A stretch of 64,000 nt of DNA from Xestospongia muta. Its lineage: Eukaryota > Porifera > Demospongiae > Haplosclerida > Petrosiidae. This document shows positions 11,939 to 24,260 of the stretch, in pieces. The position numbers and the translations under genes were made by a program. The stretch is from NCBI GenBank assembly GCA_963693285.1, contig OY848920.1, positions 3,113,135 to 3,177,134 of the forward strand, read 5' to 3'. Positions within the stretch are counted from its first letter, which is position 1, and every line of letters starts with the position of its first letter. The notes under the pieces are model-generated. The model saw only the letters and a program-made list of their open reading frames with translations. It was not told the DNA's origin and did no database searches.

Positions 11939-12066
11939 CTATATAATGGACAAATAAAATAGATGAATGGATACATGGAAAGATAATGGATGAATGATAT
12001 ATTAATAGTTAGAAAAATGGATGATACTAAAAATTAATGGATCCATAAAAGGAGAAATGTATGGAC

Positions 12067-13247
12067 TTACAAACTTATCAATACTATTCCAATAGGACCT
12101 ACAACATTACTCTTTTTAGCTCCTCCTCCTCCACCTTTTGAGTTTAAACAAACAGCTGTTGTTGTAAGATTAAAGACATAGAGATATTGATGATCATGAT
12201 CTCCTTCTGTAGTGATTGAAGGACCATCTCCTTGATAATCACAAAAGAGGTAGACGACAGCTGTTCTATATGAGTAATGATAACAGACATTGTGTAGATA
12301 TTATATGTGAAATGGATTATGTTCTAGTCAACATGAGAATAAAGATGTCAGATGTATTAGTTATCATTATTAACAAATGTTATAATTGTACAGTCCTCTT
12401 AATTTACCATTTAATGTATGTTATCATAAATAACAATTATTATATCTTTTAAAGTGGTCCCATACAGGAATTTCATTCTTTACTGGTTATTGTAAAAATA
12501 CCTTATTGTCTTTGAGGAGGTCATGTCATGGTAAAACACTGAAGTATTGAAAACTGGAGAATTTCAAGTAATTGTGAAATGATTCAATCTAGACTCAAAC
12601 CCGTACTGAATAGACTCAAACCCATACTGAATTAATTATAGCTTAAAGCTAATATTAAGACTGATACTCATACTATTGTACTTTCAGATAGTATGTATCA
12701 GTTAGTGATACTTACAGCAGTACCATCATCACAGGAGTCTCCTATAGAGAATGGATAACAAGGATTGTAGTTATAATTATATCCATAGGTACTACTACTA
12801 AACCTAGTAGAAAGAGTAAAAAACAAAGTTATACAATGATATTGTATGTTGTGGATGTAAAACACTGAATAGTCTTGGTCTCAGACCTATATTCAAAGAT
12901 TTATGTGTAGGTCTGGGACTGAGACTAAATGTAGAATGGATTAATGGATAAATGGATGGTTTAATGAATGGATATAAACACTGATTAGACTACTAGGTCA
13001 ATGGACAGATGATTTATATAACTCTTTGCCATCAATCCATTCATTAAATTATTCATCTATTCATTCATTCATACACAATCCTCACCACTTACCTTGATGT
13101 ACCATCATTGTTAGTAATACTAGTAAGATTGATAGTACCTTTGTTAGTTTCACATATACAGGTAGGTTGTCCTGTAGGTGGAGTACATGGTATGAGATCT
13201 TGACCTGTCACATGAAGTAAGAGATAGAGAAAGAGGTACACAAACAT
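12067..13247 (-). pseudogene. MRH-domain gene, copy B, missing exon 3
   Basis: Exons equivalent to 1, 2 and 4 of the intact gene are present (13093-13247, 12716-12803, 12067-12265). The block containing exon 3 (KKILVGKMDTEAMF in copy A) is deleted together with flanking intron sequence, between about 12,480 and 12,490. Exon 2 ends in phase 0 and exon 4 starts in phase 2, so joining them shifts the frame. The signal-peptide exon is intact, so a short secreted product remains possible, but the MRH fold cannot form. Confidence 0.7.
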
Positions 13248-14113
13248 TTTAATAGTTTGCAAAGCCAGCCACACCCTCTAGATAGTGAAACCACACCTTG
13301 TTTTCGCCCTAAGCTGCTCAGAGTTACCTGACCTTCAAAATGGCAGTCATAGTTTCCACAAATGGTATATTATATATACTAGACTTGATATCAATAATAC
13401 ACAGACCAATATTAATATATAATATGTCAGTAGTTTACCTTCTATTTTGTAGGACATGTGTTAATAATCCACCAACTACTACATGGATCTACTTTAGTTG
13501 TATTAAAATATAGTCAATTAAAATAGAACAATGATTACACTAGATATATCACTTACTTTAGAGTTTGTTTCACGTGTAATTATTAATTGATACTCCACCC
13601 ACTGTTTAATTAAAGTTACTATGAATATATAATATACTCTATTACTGTGGAAACATTCCTGTCTTTAGCTGTTTCTTTGTTACCATTTCTCCTCCATATT
13701 GTCACGTGATTACTTATAGGTGGTAGTGGTAAAGATGAGTCCCAAATTGAGGTAATTATTGTAATTAATAATATTTAATTATTTCATTTACATTAGAATC
13801 TTGTCTGTCATTTGTCATTATATGATAGAAGAATTTTAACCTCTGCTATTGAGATCTGTCGGTAAGATAGCCACACCCCCTAATATATAGTGATATATAA
13901 TGTTAGATATTTGATACAAAAGTTTGGAAGTAAGGGGTTAATAATTGGTAGTACAGTCTAGTTGTCCAGTCATCAAGTCCTCTAATCACTTATTTCTTTA
14001 TCTCAACAAGGTAAGACATATTACCTTATAAGGAAGACACATTATATGTACACATATATATATGTAAATTTATACGTGTACTTTTTATTGTATTTTATTA
14101 TTTTATTATATAG

Positions 14114-14536
14114 TTGGAGTGTGATGTTTTGGAGTGGTCTCAGCAATCGGCAAAAACAGGTATTAACTAAACTATTTAGTACAGAGTCCTTATATCTCTT
14201 ATCTAGTTAGCTGATAGTGGTAGTGTAGTGGGTGAGTTTTTGATTAGTAATCAGAACCTCCTCAGTTCAAATCCTCTCTAGTACATTTATCATTTTTCTT
14301 TCTCTTCTGTCCCTCCAAAGTAACATGATGTTCTTTCTACTACATAGGTACATGGTCCCAAAATGCACAATTCATTACATCGTCATGGTTACGTGATGGT
14401 TTAAAACCTCGTTGTATTACACAAGATCTCAAATGGGGCACTCCTGTTCTATTAGAGGGATATACTGATAAAGTGTTCTATGTGTGGTTTGATGCACCTA
14501 TTGGGTAAGGAAAAAGAGGGTTAAAAATTTATGATT

Positions 14537-14585
<49 letters not shown>

Positions 14586-14710
14586 GTAGTTATATATCAA
14601 TAACAGCTTGTTATACTGACCAATGGGAATAATGGTGGAAGAATCCTAATGAGGTATATCCAATTATATGTCCATTTTGTAAACTTATATATCCATTTAT
14701 ACATTGTTGA
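14114..14710 (+). pseudogene. Methionyl-tRNA synthetase fragment, copy B
   Basis: Exon remnants at 14114-14159, 14348-14504 and from 14590. It is closer to canonical MetRS than copy A ([40 protein letters not shown]) but has a TAA where copy A has CAA inside the EQWWKN motif. The two copies thus carry different stops. A CT microsatellite (about 14,537-14,583) lies in its second intron. Confidence 0.8.
14209..14281 (+). other. tRNA-like sequence, copy B
   Basis: Paralogue of the tRNA-like stretch at 4421-4498, with three bases fewer after the anticodon arm. The AATCAGAACCTCC and AGTTCAAATCC motifs are kept. Confidence 0.35.
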
Positions 14711-14713
14711 TCC

Positions 14714-15890
14714 AGATGTCTTATCAAAAGTTCAGAAACCAGTTTCATTTGACCAAGAACTTCCAGAGACACTAACTATGTCTAGTCAAGAAGATAATCC
14801 CAGTGAACAAATAGGTACATAAAATTATATAATTATAATAATAAAACTATTTGTATTATTATGTTTAGAGTCTTTAATATCAGAGTTGAGAGATCAGTTA
14901 ACAGATTCAACTGATGACAAACAGTCAGATGATGAAGAGACTAATGAAGGTACATATTATATCTTAGTCCTAGTTCCATATACAAATACTCAATTAAAAA
15001 TGTAAATGTTATATGATGAGATTTGTTGTAGTCAGCAGTCACTTTATTAATGATTAGTGTTCATTGTACATGTATGTATCTTGTCTATATAATACTGTAC
15101 AATGTATTTATATAGTATAGTTATTGTATGTTATATTTATTAATGATTAGTGTTCATTGTACATGTATGTATCTTGTCTATATAATACTGTACAATGTAT
15201 TTATATAGTATAGTTATTGTATGGTATATTTATTTGTGATATGATACAATGGAAGTTCAATGTACAGCTAACAAAGCACAATGAATTTCTAAGGTATCAA
15301 TCAAAAGACAAGGTGGTGCTTATAGGATATACATTACCAGTATTATTTTATATTACATAAACTATTTAGTGGTATAACTTAATTGTACCAATACTACAGA
15401 CCATATTGAGTTATTCCTTACATACAGTGAGCTCTAAGGGAAAGAAATCAGAGTGTCTTATGTTTATCTACTCTATGCTTTGTCTATAGTATCTAATTTA
15501 TATTGTTATACTGTGTAATTATTTTGTGTGGTCTATTTTGTGTGTTATAATACATGTTATCTGTTTAATAGGAGATCCTGGTAGTATTCAATGAGGTTAT
15601 AATTATGTTGATCTTTCTTTGGCAACTACTAAACAAGCTGATGAAGTAATGAATCACTTGAAGACTGAACAGACTGGAAAAGACTGGAGTATTCATCTCA
15701 TTACTTCATCTCCTGAAAGTGCTCTAGTCGTAATTAACAATCTCAATGAGTGCATAATGAGGGATTTCTACATCAACCAGACTCCATTAGACAACACTTG
15801 TGTCTCAGCATTGTCAGAAATACTTAAAACTAATTGAACAATGAAGAGAATATACTTTATTTCCTCTTAACTTACTGGTGGTATTCTAGT
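14714..15890 (+). pseudogene. Degenerate linker and LRR-start remnant, copy B
   Basis: Same structure as 4,888-6,060, including the ELRDQLTDSTDDKQS linker exon and the truncated LRR exon. Here the LRR frame stops earlier, at a TGA (15,835-15,837) where copy A has CAA. Confidence 0.7.
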
Positions 15891-16167
15891 TTCATTAATA
15901 ACTATTACATCATCCAAACATTGTGTTATACTGAATAGAACTGCTCCTCTGATAACATCACAATAATTATAGACAGAACACGTGGTTTAGAAGTTAGTAA
16001 TACTCTATGGCTATTCTCCTAGTACATAAGTGTGTATAATTAATACCTTTTAACATAAATTGTTCATAATGTACATAGTTATCTGACCTTTCTGATAATA
16101 GTATTCATGATATGTTATGCAACCCCACCCTGACTTGACCCACCCTATATTTCTTTAAAGAAACGCT

Positions 16168-19100
16168 ATGTCTTCAAGAGTACTTTCTCAACCTCAGCTA
16201 GGTAAGAAATCGTCTCAGTTCATACAATTTTATAAAGTACATAGCGTACATGATATAATAGACCACTTATAGCGTGGGCGTTTTATTTTAAATTCCTCCT
16301 CTGAAAAAGTTGGTAACTTATGTATATATGTTCTGTCAACATAGATAGTATGTCTTTATTATCACTTCTAAATTGGTTTACAATATTTCATTTATTACAG
16401 ACACTGACAATTTAAAAGAAATAGTTGATGCTTTGAAGAAAGTTCGTTTTCCAAATCATAAATGGTTTCCTCTTGGTCTACAACTGGGTCTATTATCACA
16501 CACTCTGAAAGATATTGAAGCAAACCATAAAGATGATGTAAGGAGATGTCTTCAGGAATGTTTAACTCTGTGGTTGAGTAAAGCTGACAAGGTCACTGAT
16601 AATGGAGGGTCTACTTGGGACTCATTAGCTGACGCTCTTCGCAATATAGAAGAAAATTTTGCAGCTGAAAAAATAATGGAATTTAGTAAGAAATTTAATG
16701 ATTGATATGTTAGAAAATACCATTAATTATTTTCTTCTTTTGTTATAGAATTCTCCACTCCAGCTTGTCAAATGCTACAACAACACACTGACAGACTCTC
16801 ACCTCTCATTCTTCCTGTGGAGATTGTTCAGATGTTATATGAAGAGGGGGTGATCTCTAAGGAAACATTAGATGAAGTGAATAGATTGGGAAGTGTACTA
16901 GGAGAAGGTCCATTGAGAGCACTGTGTACTACAGTGTCTAAAGACCCAAATATTTTAAAAGTCTTCGCAAGTGTCTTGTTGAAATCTGAAGAAACAGTAC
17001 AGATTGCTAAAGATATACTCAAGGAATATGGTAAATAATTTATATAATATTAATCTTCAATTATCACTTTCATAGAGAAAACATTTCCTTCCCGAGTTAA
17101 TCTTCAGTGCACTTATCAGTATGATTTTGATCAGATGGAAGTGACCTTTGGCGATCTTATGATGAAAGTGTCACCTCTTATTAAGGCTGGTATTCCTTCA
17201 CTAGAAGATCTCAAAAAATACCTTCGGACATGTTTTCGAGAGCTAAGACCCCAGCTGGTTACAGCCAAATCATTTGATGATGTTATGGATCTTGTACAAG
17301 ATAAATGTACCATTATCAATGTCTGCTGTTTGGAGGCTATTGTCAATCACTACAAGATCACAGAGGCTAAACGACACATTGAAGAGTTCAAGACAACTGT
17401 TGATACATTTTGTGAGAAGATCAAAACTGATATATGCCTTAAACAGAACTTCAAGATAGCTTCATTTTCTCATCATCTCACTTGTGAGACTATCGAGTTT
17501 GTGTTGGAGTGGGAGGCTGACAAATACACACTTAGAGATATCAAACATTTGCTATCAAAAGCATTTGGAGACATGGCTAAGTCTGTACAAGTTAGAGCAG
17601 TTAATGATGGTAACTCCATCATTGTTACCTGCTATGCTCCACTAAGTTTGATGGAGTTCTTACTAACAGCAGCAGAGAGGAATCTTAACCTACTGAAAGA
17701 GAATGGAGTGATAAAATTAACATTTGGTTATCACACCATTTATGATAAATGTCAGAGAGATAAGGTAAGAGATGAGTAGTATTAGACAACAGTTACTACA
17801 TGTATTGTATATAGGAGATTAAAGTTGTTGTAGATGAGAACACAAAGGAGTTAAGAAGTCAACTGGAACTACAACAAATCATCAGTAGAAAAATGATGAT
17901 GGAAAAAGAGTCTATTATCAGAGAACATGAAGGTAACACTAATATACTGTACATGTACATGTACATGTACTATAATAGAGATATATCATTCAGACTGTAC
18001 TATATGGTCACTGTTATAACTACTATATTTGATAAATAATGTATCTTGAGTAGTTTTGTATTTATAGAAAATAGACAAATAAAAGAAAAGGAGGTAGAAA
18101 ATTTGATGAAGACAAAGGAAGGTAAATGTAAGATATAATGATCATTAGTTTTATATCCTTTGTATATAGCTAGTGAGAAGGAGTTATTGTCAGTGTCTGT
18201 TGAGAGACAAGGAGAGATAGAGACACTACAAGAAATAATAACAACATTGACATTACAGCTAAGAGAGAGAGACAAACAGATTGAGGAGTTAAAGCAAAGC
18301 TTGAAAGGTAACTGATATTAGTAGATAATTGTTACTTCTCATTATGTTACTAAATTTAGCATTTATACAAAAGCCTCAGAAACCATTAACTGATGAAGGA
18401 CTTCATAAGTCTAGTCAAGAAGAGTCCACACTATCTATCAATGGTAAATGTCATAGTACCATATCTATGTCTTAGGATGTGTCCATTGTCCATATATGGA
18501 AATGTTATTTTAGCATGTACTTGAGCTTAAACCATGTAATCACATGTTGTTATTTACAAATAAACTATTTTGGTGATAGATACAGACAAGTCAATGACTT
18601 CTAAACAACTTTACTGATTTGGTTCTTAGTTAGTCTCACTCACCTTCTCTTTGTTAGCCTAGTCCTGATCATCTCCTTGTAGCATTTAATACCACATGAT
18701 AAAATTGTATAACCACAAAAGTTAGCCACCACTTTGCCTATGAAAGCATATACCTTATATGGTATTATAAGATAATGACTTGTCATAACAGATAGTACAT
18801 GTTATTGTATAAATGTTCAGCACTCCTTCTCTTCTTCATCCACTCCTGACTACATATATTATACAAACTATATTGTCATTACTTATTATAGAGTCTTCAG
18901 TACATGAGTTGAGAGATGAGGCAAAGGGTTCAACTGATGATAAAGAGTCAGGTTATGGTATGTTGTGTTTTGATGTTTCATAAAGTTACATTATAATGAT
19001 ATATTAGTGGTCTATACAGAAGCTGTTGTCAAACAATCTTTCACCAAAGTACGTCTTGTGGAATTAACTCTAAATGTTGGAGATGTTATCAAAGATGTCA

Positions 19101-20236
19101 TTAAGGTATGGAGACATCCTTTTTGTCCATCCATTCATTATGTCAACATATTATTTAAAGATCATCTCTAATTATATTATATATTTTCATAGATTGATAA
19201 AGGATGGTGTGAAGGGACTCTGAATGGAGTCTATGGACAGTTCCCTATAAATTTTACAGAACTACAACTAGCTAAATCTGAATTATCTCATGATAATCCC
19301 AAATTAGGAGGTAATCCCTGTAATTTGTTCATTAGAACTTAATTTATAATGTTTTGTATAGTACAGTTTGTAACACTATATATTATATGTGTACACTATA
19401 TCTACATACTAACTCTGTTTATAACAGGACATACTGGAAGAGTTGAGTGGAGAGATGATATAAAGAATGTTTGGCTTATCTCACCAACTATTGAACAATG
19501 TGAAGAGGTTGTTAGCAGATTAATAAAAGAACAACAAACCAAAGGAAGTAGATGGTGTATTAATCTCAGATCATCATCTCCTGAAAGTGCTCTTGTAATT
19601 ATTAGTAATCTCAGTAAGTGTGCAGTGATAACACTTGATATACACAGCACTTCATTGGACAGTATATGTATATCAACATTATCAGCAGAGCTACAAACTA
19701 CTAATAAAACAATGACAAGCCTAATTCTTCGCTACTCTTCACTTACTGGTGGTATCAAACAAATCAGTGATGCTCTCTTTACCAATACTACTCTTGAGAT
19801 GTTATCGTTGATTAATGTTACTATCACAGATGAAGATACCAGTAACTTATCTACCATGTTAAGTATTAATAAGAAATTAGATAGACTACAACTCTACAAC
19901 TGTAACATTACTGATAATGGTGTCCGATATATCTATGATGGCCTTACTAAAAACCAAACACTGACTGAGTTGAGCTTCAGCTATAATCCTCGGATCACTT
20001 CAGCCAGTACCAGTACAATAGCTGAACTAATAAATACAACTAAATCATTAACAAAACTACATCTCTATGGTACTTCACTGAACAATGATGATATCAAGAC
20101 TATTTGTACTGAACTCATTGAAAATACTACAATACAGACATTATACTTATCCAAACAACATGAAGAGTATTGTATGAAATTAGACAGTTATCAAGCTATT
20201 AAAGACAGACTTAACTTCCAGCCAGTCTTTAAGTAG
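16168..20236 (+). CDS. Death / CARD-like / unknown domain / coiled-coil / SH3 / LRR protein, copy 2
   Basis: Twelve exons splice in frame to 920 residues: 16168-16201, 16401-16685, 16749-17030, 17076-17764, 17815-17932, 18068-18121, 18170-18307, 18360-18443, 18892-18957, 19020-19105, 19193-19310 and 19428-20236. The N-terminal 430 residues are nearly identical to copy 1. The coiled coil is shorter: three cassette exons of copies 1 and 3 are absent, and the exon after the unknown domain diverges after DENTKELRSQLE into a different sequence (IISRKMMMEKESI). The SH3 region reads DKGWCEGTLNGVYGQFP, with Cys where most SH3 domains have the second Trp. The LRR exon differs from copy 1 mainly at beta-strand positions. 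Confidence 0.85.
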
Positions 20237-20380
20237 TTTGTTGTATACATTTACTTTCAATTTAGTTTAAGTTTCTGTTGATGTCTTTTTAGTATCAATC
20301 TCTTTTCATAAAGTGCTAACAAAGCAGTTATTGAAAGTGGTAACGAGTGGTGGGTGGAGTCAGTGGATGTGATCGTCATA

Positions 20381-20696
20381 TCAGAATTTAAATCCTCTAG
20401 AAGGCACACTTTGAGTAGCAGGACCAAATTGAAGTTGTCCTGATGTAGTAGAGGGTGCCAGAGTGGATACCTCATCATTCTGAGAGAGAGAGAGACAACA
20501 TTAACAACTAATAATACAATGTCACTATATTGTATTAGAGAGGGTGTACACACAGTGGGTGTGGCTTACATTTAACATGTTAGAGATAGCATCTATTATT
20601 GAGTTTGAGGGCTCCCATTTCTAGGGCATAGAGTATTTGAGGGACTGTACCCCTGACTGTACCCCATACTGCCTCCTTTTGAGCTCAAAACTCACC
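20381..20696 (-). pseudogene. Importin-alpha 3' fragment, copy C1
   Basis: The terminal exon and a shortened AVW... armadillo exon remain. A further deletion has removed the NLTAG segment (ccctgactgtacccc). Confidence 0.65.
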
Positions 20697-20805
20697 CTGT
20701 ATAATGGATAAATAGATGTAGAAAATGTATGAATGATATATTAATGATTAGAAAAATGGATGATACTAAAAATTAATGGATGTATAAAAGGAGAAATGTA
20801 TGGAC

Positions 20806-21004
20806 TTACAAACTTATCAATACTATTCCAATAGGATCTACAACATTACTCTTTATAGCTCCTCCTCCTCCACCTTTTGAGTTTAAACAAACAGCTGTTG
20901 TTGTAAGATTAAAGACATAGAGATATTGATGATCATGATCTCCTTCTGTAGTGATTGAAGGACCATCTCCTTGATAATCACAAAAGAGGTAGACTACAGC
21001 TGTT
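20806..21004 (-). pseudogene. MRH exon-4 remnant, copy C1
   Basis: A 199-bp match to the last exon of the MRH gene (AVVYLFCDYQGDGPSI then YLYVFNLTTTAVC). All other exons are missing. Confidence 0.7.
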
Positions 21005-21085
21005 CTATATGAGTAATGATAACAGACATTGTGTAGATATTATATCTGAAATGGATCATGTTCTAGTCAACATGAGAATAAAGAT

Positions 21086-21880
21086 GTTGAGTGGAGAGAT
21101 GATATAGAGAATGTTTGGCTTATCTCACCAACTATTGAACAATGTGAAGAGGTTGTTAGCAGATTAATAAAAGAACAACAAACCAAAGGAAGTAGATGGG
21201 AAATTAATCTCAGATCATCATCTCCTGAAAGTGCTCTTGTAATTATTAGTAATCTCAGTAAGTGTGCAGTGATAACACTTGATATACACAGCACTTCATT
21301 GGACAGTATATGTATATCAACATTATCAGCAGAGCTACAAACTACTAATAAAACAATGACAAGCCTAATTCTTCGCTACTCTTCACTTACTGGTGGTATC
21401 AAACAAATCAGTGATGCTCTCTTTACCAATACTACTCTTGAGATGTTATCGTTGATTAATGTTACTATCACAGATGAAGATACCAGTAACTTATCTACCA
21501 TGTTAAGTATTAATAAGAAATTAGATAGACTACAACTCTACAACTGTAACATTACTGATAATGGTGTCCGATATATCTATGATGGCCTTACTAAAAACCA
21601 AACACTGACTGAGTTGAGCTTCAGCTATAATCCTCGGATCACTTCAGCCAGTACCAGTACAATAGCTGAACTAATAAATACAACTAAATCATTAACAAAA
21701 CTACATCTCTATGGTACTTCACTGAACAATGATGATATCAAGACTATTTGTACTGAACTCATTGAAAATACTACAATACAGACATTATACTTATCCAAAC
21801 AACATGAAGAGTATTGTATGAAATTAGACAGTTATCAAGCTATTAAAGACAGACTTAACTTCCAGCCAGTCTTTAAGTAG
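21086..21880 (+). pseudogene. Orphan LRR exon fused to MRH intron sequence, copy C1
   Basis: The LRR exon resumes at VEWRDDIENVWLISPTIE immediately after intron sequence of the MRH gene. The usual intron, acceptor and first five residues are missing. The frame stays open to the stop at 21,878-21,880, but the first ATG in frame is internal (21,269). Without the Death-to-SH3 exons it is probably non-functional, though gene 2 could in theory splice into it through a cryptic acceptor. Confidence 0.7.
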
Positions 21881-22024
21881 TTTGTTGTATACATTTACTT
21901 TCAATTTAGTTTAAGTTTCTGTTGATGTCTTTTTAGTATCAATCTCTTTTCATAAAGTGCTAACAAAGCAGTTATTGAAAGTGGTAACGAGTGGTGGGTG
22001 GAGTCAGTGGATGTGATCGTCATA

Positions 22025-22648
22025 TCAGAATTTAAATCCTCTAGAAGGCACACTTTGAGTAGCAGGACCAAATTGAAGTTGTCCTGATGTAGTAGAGGGT
22101 GCCAGAGTGGATACCTCATCATTCTGAGAGAGAGAGAGACAACATTAACAACTAATAATACAATGTCACTATATTGTATTAGAGAGGGTGCACACACAGT
22201 GGGTGTGGCTTACATTTAACATGTTAGAGATAGCATCTATTATTGAGTTTGAGGGCTCCCATTTCTAGGGCATAGAGTATTTGAGGGACTGTACCCCTGA
22301 CTGTACCCCATACTGCCTCCTTTTGAGCTCAAAACTCACCCTGTATAATGGATAAATAGATGTAGAAAATGTATGAATGATATATTAATGATTAGAAAAA
22401 TGGATGATACTAAAAATTAATGGATGTATAAAAGGAGAAATGTATGGACTTACAAACTTATCAATACTATTCCAATAGGATCTACAACATTACTCTTTAT
22501 AGCTCCTCCTCCTCCACCTTTTGAGTTTAAACAAACAGCTGTTGTTGTAAGATTAAAGACATAGAGATATTGATGATCATGATCTCCTTCTGTAGTGATT
22601 GAAGGACCATCTCCTTGATAATCACAAAAGAGGTAGACTACAGCTGTT
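22025..22648 (-). pseudogene. Importin-alpha and MRH fragments, copy C2
   Basis: Second-unit copies of the 20,381-20,696 and 20,806-21,004 fragments (22025-22340 and 22450-22648), almost unchanged. Confidence 0.65.
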
Positions 22649-22729
22649 CTATATGAGTAATGATAACAGACATTGTGTAGATATTATATCTGAAATGGAT
22701 CATGTTCTAGTCAACATGAGAATAAAGAT

Positions 22730-23524
22730 GTTGAGTGGAGAGATGATATAGAGAATGTTTGGCTTATCTCACCAACTATTGAACAATGTGAAGAGGTTGT
22801 TAGCAGATTAATAAAAGAACAACAAACCAAAGGAAGTAGATGGGAAATTAATCTCAGATCATCATCTCCTGAAAGTGCTCTTGTAATTATTAGTAATCTT
22901 AGTAAGTGTGCAGTGATAACACTTGATATACACAGCACTCCATTGGACAGTATATGTATATCAACATTATCAGCAGAGCTACAAACTACTAATAAAACAA
23001 TGATAGGCCTAGTTTTTCGTTACTCTTCACTTACTGGTGGTATCAAACAAATCAGTGATGCTCTCTTTACCAATACTACTCTTGAGTTGTTATTGTTGAT
23101 TAATGTTACTATCACAGATGAAGATACCGGTAACTTATCTACCATGTTAAGTATTAATAAGACATTGGATAAACTAGAACTCTGCAACTGTAACATCACT
23201 GATAATGGTGTCCGATATATTTGTGAAGGCCTCGCTAAAAACCAAACATTGACTTCTCTGAACATCAGATATAATCCTCAGATCACTTTAGACAGTACCA
23301 GTACAATAGCTGAACTAATTAATACAACTAAATCATTAACAGAACTACGTCTCGACAATACTTCACTGAACAATAATGATATCAAGACCATTTGTACCGA
23401 ACTTATTGAAAATACTACAATACAGAAACTAGTCTTATCCAAACAACATAAAGAGTATTGTATGAAGTTAGACTGTTATCAAGTTATTAAAGACAGACTT
23501 CAGTTCCAGCCAGTCTTAAAGTAG
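22730..23524 (+). pseudogene. Orphan LRR exon, copy C2
   Basis: Same fusion point as C1, but the LRR has diverged in the exposed strand residues (for example TLTSLNIRYNPQIT and LTELRLDNTSLNN), and the consensus positions are kept. An open frame from an internal ATG at 22,913 gives 203 residues. No upstream exon can be joined by a visible splice site. Confidence 0.65.
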
Positions 23525-24105
23525 TTTGTTCTATACATTTACTTTCAATTTAGTTTAAGTTTCTGTTGATGTCTTTTTAGTATCAATGTCTTTTCATAAA
23601 GTGCAAACAAAACAGTTTTCCTTGTGTACATGTAGAGATATTAGAGTGTAGATCAATTAAAGTGGGTGTGGTCAATTGACTACTGAGAAATACCACTTAA
23701 TTTGAACTAGTCAGGTGACTTGTTCTGGTCTCATACTTCATTCAACCTCATTATCAAAGAGTAAATTTTGTCATGTAAACAAGTCCATTTATGAATGTAA
23801 TTGAACTATTATAATGTCCATACTAGTACTTTATAATTAATTAGACTCATTCCCATGTGCAGAAGTCTGAGATTCAGACTAGTACAAACAAACAATACTA
23901 CATGTTATTATAATAATAATAACAATTAATACATGTAAATAATATCATAATATAATAACTGTACTAACAATATATACACACAATAGACAAAGGAAATACA
24001 AATTAATTATGATGTCATAATGACAACTTTGAAGATCATTGTAAATACTTGTTTATTGAAAGTGGTAACAAGTGGTGGGTGGAGTCAGTGGGTGTGGTCA
24101 TTATA
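23525..24105. other. Spacer without recognised genes
   Basis: AT-rich spacer. The first about 90 bp match the sequence downstream of other LRR exons. The rest shows no coding signal, and I see no repeat with clear ends. Confidence 0.5.
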
Positions 24106-24204
24106 TCAGAAATTAAATCCTCCAGAAGGCACACTTTGAGTAGCAGGAGCAAATTGAAGTTGTCCTGATGTAGTAGAGGGTGCCAAAGTGGATACCTCAT
24201 CATT

Positions 24205-24206
<2 letters not shown>

Positions 24207-24258
<52 letters not shown>
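24207..24258. repeat. GA microsatellite
   Basis: About 26 GA units in the last intron of the K1 importin pseudogene. The paralogous sites hold only 4-7 units. Confidence 0.95.

Positions 24259-24260
<2 letters not shown>

Larger units (their letters stand above)
20237..23524. repeat. Two tandem 1,644-bp units
   Basis: Bases 20237-21880 and 21881-23524 are tandem copies with a 1,644-bp period. Each holds an importin-alpha 3' fragment, an MRH exon-4 remnant, and an LRR exon fused to it. The homology also reaches back to 19,442, so gene 2's LRR exon is the first of three LRR exons at this spacing. Copies 1 and 2 of the LRR are almost identical; the third has diverged at the variable positions. 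Confidence 0.9.
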
